A stretch of 64,000 nt of DNA, from contig CH003340.1 in the NCBI GenBank assembly GCA_000149265.1, forward strand, positions 278,359-342,358, written 5' to 3'. Origin of the DNA: Ciona savignyi. Taxonomy: Eukaryota; Chordata; Ascidiacea; Phlebobranchia; Cionidae. A model generated the notes under the pieces. That model saw only the letters and a program-made list of their open reading frames with translations, was not told the origin of the DNA and searched no databases. The number at the start of each line of letters is the position of its first letter. Within the stretch, counting starts at the first letter, position 1. This document shows, piece after piece, positions 48,401 to 53,455 of the stretch. Both the position numbers and the translations under genes were made by a program.

Positions 48401-49849
48401 CTATAACCACCGGCAAAAGTAATACCACCCCAGGATAACTGAGTCAATGTAAAAGCCATTGGAAATCCATACTTAATCAAATCTCCACCTACATAAATTA
48501 AAAAATGTATTATCTTAATAATCCTATTTAAAATAGGTTGGAATTTTATTTGACATCGCTTTGTTTGACTATAACTACGCTGCTTTCGCATCTGTAAAGC
48601 GCGTGGCGCCATGGCTAAGCGGTTACAGCGCCTGTCTAGTAAACAGGAGATCCTGGGTTCGAATCCCAGTGGTGCCTTACTTTCTTTTCATATTTTTATT
48701 TAACTACAAAAGCAATATTATCCAAACGAATAATTTCAATCATATTTTTATAATAAATACCTGTATAATATCCCCCTGTTAAATCATGACCCTCAGCCCC
48801 ACCATCATATAAACCGGAATCTCGTTTCCACGGTATTCTGTTGTCCGTTGGAAGCTTTCCTGACCTTTTTGCTTCGAAGAACTTCAAGGAAAGTTCCATT
48901 ACCCGTGAATAATCAACTGTAAATTCTGTGGAAACATTTAGTTATCTTCTCCAAACTGTTATCTCAAAGTCCGAGCTAATAGCTATAGGTGAGTCGAAAA
49001 CTGGTCTCTAGCTAATCGGCTGTGTCCTTAGCCGACCTTAGGCATGTCAGTTAACGGGCAGTTTCTGAACCCCGTAGAATAATATGAGCATTATCAAATT
49101 AAAGAAACGTCTGAACCCCACACTACAACACTAGGAAATAGCTCCGTAAACCCGACAGTAGTCGGTGGAGGATCTGATGATGATTGCCCGTGTGTTAACG
49201 CCCTGTGTTTTACCATTCACGAAGATAAACATGAATAAACAATTTAATACTTTCCTATCCTAAGCGTTATTCAATTAAATTGACTCACCTTCACTACCTC
49301 TACTAGATAACAGATTTGCCGGCACAGCAGTTTGCCCAAAAGTTTGGCCTTGGAAGTTCACCGTAAGTGAAGGCAACCCACTTGATGAGTAACCCAATAT
49401 ACGAATATCTAAAGTTGAGCCCCGTTGCACACTTCCGCTCCATGGCTGGTTAGTGATGACGTAATACGTAAAATCAGGTGCCACATCTTCAATTTTACCA
49501 ATCCAGGTCTAAAAAACAGTTAATCAAGCGTTATCTTGAATATAAATAAAATAAGATAGAAGTTTTCAGAAATGTTTTAGAGACTCATTAGTTCACACCG
49601 CATGTAAGAGAAACTAAATCTACCAGTCACTTCTTATTTCGGAACATAATACACCGAATTGTAAAATTTGTCGGTGCAGAAGACCGGCCGGTGGCACTTC
49701 AACGAAATGACATTATTCGTTTCAGTAAATAGATATTTCTTGTACGGTCGTGTGGCCAAATGGTTAACGCGACCGATACATATATCTACCTATACAAAAA
49801 ACGGTCCTGGTGACGAGCCTATTATGTGCTCGAAACTTGGCTCGGTAAA

Positions 49850-49880
<31 letters not shown>

Positions 49881-50699
49881 TTCTTTTAAACTCGTAAAAA
49901 AATTTAAAAGCCTGTTATAAAATACTATTGTTTCAAGTGGCGCGACGTTTAATAAATAAATCTCAATGAAAATGTTTCTTTCAAAGTTTATTGCAATAAA
50001 TATATTTTATTAAAAATATATTTGGTGCAGGCAACGAACGAGGCAAAGATTTAATTGAAATTAAATAGAGCATCACTCACTAAATGTCTTAAACGTTCGA
50101 CCGATTAGTTTGGTGGGTTATCGACGACTTTTAACCGAAGGGTTGCAGACTCCAAACTGGTCGCTAGCTAGTTGGTTGTGTCCCTGGGCAAGTCACTTAA
50201 CGGACATTGCCTGACCCAGCAGATCAATGGGTTATACCAAATTGGAACGTAAAAAAATCATATAGAACACACTAAAATAGCTCTCTTAACCCGACGGTGA
50301 GCGCCAGGTTATCTGACCATTTTCCGTGTGTAAGAATAAACATGAATATCCTATTATATGTTTTTATTGCTGGGACTTTTACCTGAAAATTTTTAACCGG
50401 TCGATCAAACGTCACTACCAATCTCCAACTTGACCCTCGAGATAATACGGGAACACGTATGTTGCCTTCAAATCCTCCGTTCCCAAATGTTCCTGCCGCA
50501 AAACAACATTTATTTATCGTCGAAAGCATTACAAGTTTTTAGGCCTATGCTATAGTTAGGTATTTATGCCTACAAAATTTAAAGTAAAAAACTTACTTGA
50601 TACTGTCCATAGTTCCGAAAATGGTCCGGAAAACGAGTGTACGGTGGAAATAATAACGGAAGACAGTGCTAAAATGCTGAGGCCCAAAACAGCTTTCAT
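19158..50699 (-). CDS. Giant secreted CBM2-GH9-EGF-FN3-VWA matrix protein (46-exon model)
   Basis: Single gene model on the minus strand. Adding the 46 exons gives 10,314 nt once one missing base in exon 28 is allowed for, i.e. about 3,437 residues. Every junction is phase-compatible. The order is signal peptide, CBM2, GH9 glycosidase fold, EGF, CBM2-like, Ser/Thr linker, CBM2-like, two FN3, about 45 EGF, two VWA. Block entries below give exon coordinates. I know GH9 cellulases with CBM2 from invertebrates, and EGF/FN3/VWA matrix proteins, but not this combination. Inferred role: a cellulose-binding extracellular matrix protein, plausibly of the tunic. Weak points in the chain are a GC-AG donor after exon 18; non-consensus donors after exons 9, 15, 16, 17, 23 and 35; and the exon 35/36 join. 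If one fails, the locus could be two or three adjacent genes. No internal signal peptide or clear terminal exon was found between 50.7 and 19.2 kb. Confidence 0.72.
19935..20205 (+). mobile_element. SINE-A copy, diverged
   Basis: Head 'acagccgaaacgttacagg', core 'catttaacggacat', and tail half 'ggtaatctgacgatatc'. It lies in an intron of the VWA region. Confidence 0.65.
21465..21600. repeat. 68-bp tandem duplication
   Basis: Two copies of a unit containing 'atattataatgtgctaatat' and 'attactaagtagtgct', in the intron between the last EGF exon and the first VWA exon. Confidence 0.75.
21885..22929 (-). CDS. Giant gene, exons 37-38: last EGF domains
   Basis: Exons 22929-22647 and 22036-21885. 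Exon 37 completes the EGF begun in exon 36, adds one full EGF ([17 protein letters not shown]) and most of another ([12 protein letters not shown]). Exon 38 finishes that one and adds a last cbEGF ([17 protein letters not shown], ending GDGMNCT). Exon 38 ends in phase 1 and joins the first VWA exon in frame. This is the direct evidence that the EGF and VWA parts belong together. Confidence 0.85.
22470..22545 (+). mobile_element. SINE-A 3' fragment
   Basis: Only the tail half remains: 'ctaggtaatctgacgatttt' followed by 'gtaaatatcctacg'. Confidence 0.5.
23032..23184. mobile_element. hAT-like MITE, decayed
   Basis: Starts 'cagggatgggcaactt' and ends 'gggctgtatgttgcttatgt' then 'ctg', so the ends are imperfect inverted repeats of the type seen in short hAT elements. 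No clear 8-bp target duplication remains. Confidence 0.5.
23326..26931 (-). CDS. Giant gene, exon 36: 3.6-kb exon of tandem calcium-binding EGF domains
   Basis: One uninterrupted exon of 1,201 codons, phase 1 at both ends. It starts and ends inside EGF domains and holds 29 complete 40-residue EGF units. The inner units are nearly identical. Each has six Cys, DVDEC for calcium binding, and [12 protein letters not shown] fitting the Asp/Asn-hydroxylation motif. Many carry an N-glycosylation sequon (ENATC) that is lost in others (ENAIC). Calcium-bound tandem cbEGF domains form stiff rods in fibrillin and notch, so this likely makes a long spacer between the cellulose-binding N-terminus and the VWA C-terminus. 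No introns, mobile elements or length changes interrupt it. Unit 8 has lost one Cys. Confidence 0.95.
23516..26755 (-). repeat. 27 x 120-bp coding tandem repeat
   Basis: Units start at 26755, 26635, 26515 and so on, every 120 bp, with no indel, down to 23516. Units just outside (26875-26756 and 23515-23396) are also 40 codons long but much more diverged. Several neighbours show a 240-bp two-unit pattern, for example 'gtcaccatga' at 25691 and 25931 and 'gaataagttcc' at 25842, 26082 and 26322. The even period and similarity suggest recent expansion with gene conversion or unequal crossing over. Confidence 0.95.
27536..33125 (-). CDS. Giant gene, exons 26-35: about 12 individually encoded EGF domains
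   Basis: Exons 33125-33015, 32569-32447, 32023-31908, 31757-31635, 30949-30827, 30513-30391, 30029-29907, 29322-29128, 28830-28711 and 27781-27536. Most are single EGF domains bounded by phase-1 introns. From exon 33 on, introns fall inside EGF domains after an N-T-x-G. Many carry the calcium-binding D-[IVL]-[DN]-E-C start (DIDEC, DVNEC) and a C-x-[DN]-x4-[FY]-x-C hydroxylation motif. Exon 28 has an apparent one-base deletion near 31961: NTPG should continue [12 protein letters not shown], which is present in the neighbouring frame. The end of exon 35 is unclear: a weak donor at 27536 joins exon 36 perfectly, whereas reading on completes another EGF and stops at 27468. Confidence 0.82.
27985..28222. 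mobile_element. Inverted SINE-A chimera
   Basis: 27985-28058 is minus-strand core sequence ending 'gactagctagcgaccag'. 28059-28222 is plus-strand, jumping to the 3' half and ending in a TATCC tail. The orientation flips next to the 'ctagctag' palindrome. Confidence 0.75.
28232..28522 (+). mobile_element. SINE-A, near full length
   Basis: Diverged head; core 'tcttgtgtccttgggtaagg' and the 3' half with 'cctatcctattct' tail are well kept. Confidence 0.85.
28900..29110 (-). mobile_element. SINE-A copy, strongly decayed
   Basis: Recognisable only by 'gcgaattaccttgtacccac' and 'ctgttgtaatgtgttatata'. Confidence 0.35.
30118..30245 (+). mobile_element. SINE-A 3' half
   Basis: From 'ggaacgtttcaatcatacac' to 'ttaatatccaatccta'. 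Confidence 0.65.
31168..31420 (-). mobile_element. SINE-A copy, diverged
   Basis: Tail 'ggattggatattcaaattta' through to 'aactgacaagctagcacctg'. Confidence 0.7.
32145..32270 (+). mobile_element. SINE-A 3' half
   Basis: From 'ataatacaacacactgcaat' to 'gtgaatatcctatcct'. Confidence 0.75.
32660..32942 (+). mobile_element. SINE-A, full length, well preserved
   Basis: Good reference copy. Head 'agtctggcggtttagtgcga', B-box-like 'ggttgcaggttcgaaact', core 'gtgtccttgggcaaggcact', middle 'acacaacacactactccggt', 3' half 'gcccgtgtgttaaccccctg', tail 'gaatatcctatcct'. Confidence 0.92.
33366..37119 (-). CDS. Giant gene, exons 20-25: linker and two fibronectin type III domains
   Basis: Exons 37119-37007, 36463-36406, 36005-35920, 35126-34895, 34067-33952 and 33522-33366. 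Exons 20-21 read as a Pro/Thr linker ([34 protein letters not shown]). Exon 21 is small, and its acceptor (acacag) was chosen because it alone links the phases of exons 20 and 22. Exons 22-23 form one FN3 ([12 protein letters not shown], then [16 protein letters not shown]). Exons 24-25 form a second ([19 protein letters not shown], then [19 protein letters not shown]). Exons 20 and 21 are the least certain. The exon 22 donor abuts a SINE-A tail. Confidence 0.72.
33626..33749. repeat. 31-bp minisatellite, 4 units
   Basis: Four 31-bp units containing 'ctatagcattggtaaagacc'; the last two units carry gtcc instead of gacc. It lies in an intron between FN3 exons. Confidence 0.9.
34388..34683 (-). 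mobile_element. SINE-A, full length
   Basis: Complete from 'ataggataagatatttgtgt' to 'cgccagaccaaccggccaga'. Confidence 0.9.
35165..35280 (+). mobile_element. SINE-B copy
   Basis: A-box region 'aagtggccgaatggtgaaag', B-box region 'tatgggttcgaaactaagct', ending 'cggtaaaaaaaac'. Confidence 0.8.
35628..35920 (+). mobile_element. SINE-A, full length, abutting exon 22
   Basis: Head 'ccgactggttagtctaaagg' to tail 'attctattctatacc'. The last bases of the tail are, on the minus strand, the donor site gtatag of exon 22 of the giant gene. Confidence 0.9.
36123..36250 (-). mobile_element. SINE-A 3' half
   Basis: From 'ggataggatattcatgttta' to 'cagtctgttgtatatgattt'. Confidence 0.8.
37430..37548 (-). 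mobile_element. SINE-A, internally deleted
   Basis: The tail 'atattcatgttta' is joined directly to the core 'agtgctttgcccaaggacac' and head 'ccaagctaatcggttgg'. Confidence 0.75.
37607..40101 (-). CDS. Giant gene, exons 16-19: Ser/Thr-rich linker and third CBM2-like domain
   Basis: Exons 40101-39931, 38753-38652, 38285-38074 and 37727-37607. Exons 16-17 encode a low-complexity Ser/Thr/Pro linker ([28 protein letters not shown]), typical of O-glycosylated spacers. Exons 18-19 encode another CBM2-like domain: [31 protein letters not shown], then [16 protein letters not shown]. It is again interrupted by a phase-0 intron before a Trp. The intron after exon 18 uses a GC donor (cag/gcgagt). Confidence 0.7.
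38392..38515. repeat. About 23-bp minisatellite, six units
   Basis: Six units of the form 'tgttgcatggctcaaattta', with one-base length variation and a 'gcacggctc' variant. It lies in the intron between exons 17 and 18 of the giant gene. Confidence 0.9.
38793..39093 (-). mobile_element. SINE-A, full length
   Basis: From 'ttaggataggatattcatgt' to 'ccaccagactaattactcg'. Confidence 0.9.
39228..39270 (-). mobile_element. SINE-A tail fragment
   Basis: Only 'ataggataggatat' and 'tgtttatccccgtgaatg' are present. Confidence 0.7.
39592..39780 (+). mobile_element. SINE-A 3' two-thirds
   Basis: From 'tgcctgaacccagaagatta' to 'gaatattctattctctattc'. Confidence 0.85.
40564..41721 (-). CDS. Giant gene, exons 13-15: EGF then CBM2-like domain
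   Basis: Exons 41721-41614, 41386-41247 and 40744-40564. Exon 13 is one EGF domain (six Cys, ending FGRNCE). Exons 14-15 form a diverged CBM2-like domain: [30 protein letters not shown], then IWNGC and IGIRFQF. It is split by a phase-0 intron at the same place as the first CBM2. If the exon 15 donor (aaag/gtttgt) were not used, the frame would stop at 40550 (GLWE then TGA), which would end a stand-alone cellulase-like gene. The next exon fits the phase exactly, so I continue the chain. Confidence 0.7.
41850..42100 (+). mobile_element. SINE-A, internally deleted
   Basis: Head 'cttggtgggttagtgcgtcg' and 3' half 'acacaacacacagtaccgaa' kept; the core is missing. Confidence 0.75.
42210..48925 (-). 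CDS. Giant gene, exons 4-12: GH9 (cellulase) fold, catalytic residues altered
   Basis: Exons 48925-48761, 48488-48304, 47886-47727, 46578-46464, 45629-45461, 44842-44695, 43906-43729, 43146-43021 and 42382-42210. All phases match. GH9 landmarks run in order: [110 protein letters not shown] and [11 protein letters not shown]. The DAGD motif (base and helper Asp) reads TGGD, so only the second Asp remains. The HHR region reads HDRDR. The NE that carries the general-acid Glu in active enzymes reads NQ. The fold is therefore complete while hydrolysis is probably lost. The product may bind rather than cut cellulose. Confidence 0.88.
42455..42785. mobile_element. hAT-like MITE remnant
   Basis: One end reads 'cacgggtcggcaaccttt' and the other 'ccaggggttgtcaacccc'. 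These resemble inverted ends of short hAT-type elements. The boundaries are approximate. Confidence 0.35.
43178..43470 (-). mobile_element. SINE-A, full length
   Basis: From 'aggataggatatttatgttt' to 'taaaccacctgtagttgg'. Confidence 0.88.
43965..44255 (+). mobile_element. SINE-A, near full length
   Basis: Head 'gaccggttagtctggcggtt' with a short deletion before the B box, then core and tail 'gaatatcctattctt'. Confidence 0.88.
44925..45230. mobile_element. Inverted SINE-A chimera
   Basis: 44925-45147 is minus-strand from tail to the 'aactagctagc' point. 45148-45230 is a plus-strand 3' end with 'gaatatcctatcat'. The breakpoint is at the same palindrome as the chimera at 28058. Confidence 0.8.
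45740..45780 (-). mobile_element. SINE-A tail fragment
   Basis: Reads 'ggataggatatttatgtttt' followed by 'cttccgtgaatg'. Confidence 0.6.
45845..46412 (+). mobile_element. SINE-B copy split by a MITE
   Basis: The left part 'ggtcgtttagccgaatggtt' (to 45881) and the right part (46323 onward; 'acatataccgacgactatac', 'atggtttcgaagtttggctc') form one SINE-B once the 441-bp insertion between them is removed. Confidence 0.85.
45882..46322. mobile_element. hAT-type MITE with 8-bp target duplication
   Basis: 441 bp. The left end 'cagggccggttttaggccg' and the inverted right end 'caggcccggtgctagg' are similar. It is flanked on both sides by the exact 8-bp direct repeat gagacgga (45874-45881 and 46323-46330). 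It has no coding capacity. The 8-bp duplication and CAGG ends fit the hAT superfamily. Confidence 0.88.
48605..48677 (+). tRNA. tRNA-Thr (anticodon AGT)
   Basis: A 73-nt cloverleaf with acceptor stem GGCGCCA/TGGTGCC (one G-U pair) and discriminator T. The anticodon arm is cctgtct-agt-aaacagg. The T arm 'cctgggttcgaatcccagt' contains the B box ggttcgaatcc. No intron; CCA is not encoded. A T-rich stretch follows within 12 bp. It lies antisense inside the intron between exons 4 and 5 of the giant gene. Stem pairing is intact, so it is probably a functional gene rather than a SINE head. Confidence 0.93.
48985..49262 (+). mobile_element. SINE-A, diverged
   Basis: From 'aaaactggtctctagctaat' to 'tactttcctatcct'. 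Confidence 0.8.
49289..50699 (-). CDS. Giant gene, exons 1-3: signal peptide and CBM2 domain
   Basis: Exons 50699-50597, 50492-50383 and 49508-49289. The ATG opens a classic signal peptide ([18 protein letters not shown]). Exons 2-3 encode a CBM2-type cellulose-binding domain with conserved aromatics: [27 protein letters not shown], then TWIGKIEDV, and a wNgxxxxG-type [19 protein letters not shown]. The domain is split by a phase-0 intron just before the second conserved Trp. This fixes the 5' end of the gene and the extracellular location of the product. Confidence 0.85.
49743..49875 (+). mobile_element. SINE-B, best-preserved copy with poly(A) tail
   Basis: A-box region 'tgtggccaaatggttaacgc', B-box region 'atgtgctcgaaacttggctc', then 'ggta' and about 26 A residues. 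The long pure tail suggests a young copy. Confidence 0.9.
50095..50358 (+). mobile_element. SINE-A, near full length
   Basis: From 'cgttcgaccgattagtttgg' to 'gaatatcctattat'. Confidence 0.85.
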
Positions 50700-50764
50700 T
50701 TCAAGCAATTAAATATACAGCGTATGTTTCAACACCTATAAGGATAAAGTTTAAGCATTTACAG

Positions 50765-50990
50765 GTAGTGCACGGCTACACTTCTTAATTTATAAATTTA
50801 TATTATCTTCTGCCTGTACGAAACACCAAATTGAGTATAACTGACAACGTCCAGACTTACATAAAGTATAAGAAATTACTTGTTGGCTAGTGCACGAGTA
50901 TTCTCTTAATATCTCAATTTGTGAATATACATTATCTTGTCTGTTCGCAACACCAGACTGAGTCTAACTGACAACGTCCAGACTAACTAA
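50765..50990. promoter_or_regulatory. 122-bp tandem duplication upstream of the giant gene
   Basis: Two imperfect copies of a roughly 122-bp unit: 'gtgcacg' at 50768 and 50890, 'aactgacaacgtccagact' near the end of each. They lie 65-290 bp upstream of the ATG at 50699 (minus strand), where the promoter is expected. Duplication is seen; regulatory function is inferred. Confidence 0.6.
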
Positions 50991-52269
50991 ACCCGGGCAA
51001 TTTGCGAGTTTATGGTCATTGTTTAATTAACTCGTTAAACGTCACCGTGGCCATTTCACGTTGCTACTGAGAGGTTATAAAACAAGCTATTACGTCAGTG
51101 GGAACTATCGTATTTATGCCTACCGTTTGTATTTAAGGCTTACCTATATGGATAATGATACCGTAAAACGTTTACTGTAATGCTAACACTGGTCTGGTTC
51201 TTATATATAGATATATATATACTTAATATTCTTGGTCAAAACACAATTTAAAGCATAAAATACTGTTAAATTAGTAGCCCGTGCTGATTGTATGTGTATT
51301 TAACAGTATTTTGATTCAACTGGGTTTCCAATTTTTTATCAAAGGTCCTGTTCAAATTTTTATCGTGGAAACAAAAAAGAAAACTAAACTAAAAAAAACT
51401 AAACTAACAGCCTAAACTAATTTAAAATACCCTATTAAATCAGTGTTCGACGCTGACCATAATTGTATACTGAACAAGTATCAACTTATTTAAAACAACT
51501 CACTGACATTATTACTATTTAGATACATATATCCACTCCGGCAGTCTATCATAGTTCTACTAAATGAAAATGTCAAAGTCATCCTGCGCTGCTACAATAT
51601 GTATTATTAGCTGTGACTTTGTAATGGAATTATACTTCAGCTTTACCTAATTTACGGCGGCTCAATAGCCTCTAATTGTCAATACACTTGGCCCAAAGCG
51701 AGCTGTGACACGAAACCGGGGGAGTACCGAGAACGCACCAGTTCAACTGGTTGTAACTTGTTGAAACTGCTTTCTTTCGAACACAACTTTCATTAATTTT
51801 GTTTACAAGGTCAGTCGGCCCACACGTAACTCGACGCCCGTTTTCAAAACAGGGGAACGCTTGTTGATGTTAGCCTCGATCTCGAGTCTTTTCACTTAAA
51901 CAAAGCGATAAAGTTTGTTGTGATGTTAGAAACGTGGATTGAAGGGACGGAAAAGTCTGCTGTAAATTAACGAATTATTGAAACTTAACGTGTTTATTCG
52001 GGTGAATATACAAGAAACCATACTCATTAAAAAAGTTTCCTAGGGTATTTTTACGAAGTGTTTGATTTACAATGCTGTAATAGAAAAACCTATAGATAAA
52101 TGAGTGGTCCTGGCAGGTACGAAATCTGGGGTTGGTTGACATTTATAATCATTTATAATCATCGCCCACGCGTTCGTGCAAAAGACTTACATTTAGAAAC
52201 ATAAAACTGGTTAAATGTCCAGTAGTGTTAATGGTGTATGAAAGTAAAAATTCTTAACACCTATATATA

Positions 52270-52525
52270 TAAATTTGGCTGCCTTGTTTACCGAGCTACA
52301 TTTCGGTCCCATGCGATATGGAGGTGTTTTTTATGTATGTGGCGATTTAATCTTTCAGCTAAACGACCATTCTTAGTTGGCGTATATACTTCGGTATCCT
52401 TTTTATTAAATTGCTTGTGCCACCAAACACAGTATACTTTTTCTATTTTTTTCCTTTACCGGTCCCAGTTTCGATCCCATAACGTGCTCGTTACAAGTTT
52501 CGTGTATTTAAATGAACTTCTGTAA
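52270..52525 (-). mobile_element. SINE-B, probably two decayed copies
   Basis: Two separate tail-to-B-box blocks: 'gtttaccgagctacatttcg' and 'tttaccggtcccagtttcga'. Confidence 0.5.
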
Positions 52526-52551
52526 GCGAGTCGTTACGGCACTGTCTATTT

Positions 52552-52630
52552 TAGTGGTTCTCAATCTTTTTGACCTCGTGGCGCACCCGAGATCAGTTAA
52601 GAAACGAACAGGCGCACTTTGCACGGGGAG
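52552..52630. mobile_element. hAT-like element end
   Basis: Reads 'tagtggttctcaatcttttt' followed by 'gacctcgtggcgcacc', a layout common at the ends of non-autonomous hAT elements. The other end was not found. Confidence 0.35.
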
Positions 52631-53034
52631 TCAAAACAATATGCTAAATTCTCAAACAATTTACGAAAAATATGGAAAATTAAAAGTTTAATTTAAATAA
52701 TTTCATCACCGAATTTCCCACACAACGAAATTACTGTTTCTTGAGCGCTTTTGATTTTCAAAAGGTAATGTAGAATTAACGTTACAATGGAAAAGAACGA
52801 ACTAGACACTATAATCGTTATAACGATTTAGTAGTTTATGATCTATGCACACTCTGTCGTAAATTTACGAAACGCAAGTGTAGCGCATAAGTATGAAAAG
52901 AATAACCAAGTATAAACAAAAAAATCTCTTGTTTATCTCCGTTTACACTACAGAAGATATTTTATTTTTATATCTGGCTAAGTTTTCAAACTAATGGGTT
53001 CTTCACTTATCCCGTTTTTATATAGTGATGGTTA

Positions 53035-53455
53035 TATGTATCGGTCTTCTTGAACCCCACCGTAGATAGACATTTTTTACCGAGCTTAGTTTCGAACCCA
53101 TAATGGGTTCGTTGCTAAGACTATTCTTTGTATGTAAGTCGTTATATGTATCGGTCACTTTAACCATTCGGCCACGCAATCGTACATGTATAGACATTTT
53201 TACCGAGCCAAGTTTCGAACCCAGGATGGTCTCAGCATTTGGAACGGTTTTGTATAGGTAAGTATATGTATTGGTCTCGCTAACCATTTTGCCATACGAC
53301 CGTGCCGTAGACATTTTTATCTTATTTTATTTTTATTTTTTTCACCGAGCCAGGTTTCGAACCCATAATGGGCTCGTCACCAGGACCGTTCTTTGCATAA
53401 AAGTCCGTATATGTATCGCTCGAGTTAACCAATAGGCCACACGACCGAACAGGTA
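53035..53455 (-). mobile_element. Three SINE-B copies head to tail
   Basis: Three successive minus-strand units, each with 'taccgag(c)', 'gtttcgaaccca' and a 'taaccattcggccac'-type A-box region. They span about 53035-53180, 53185-53305 and 53335-53455. Confidence 0.8.
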
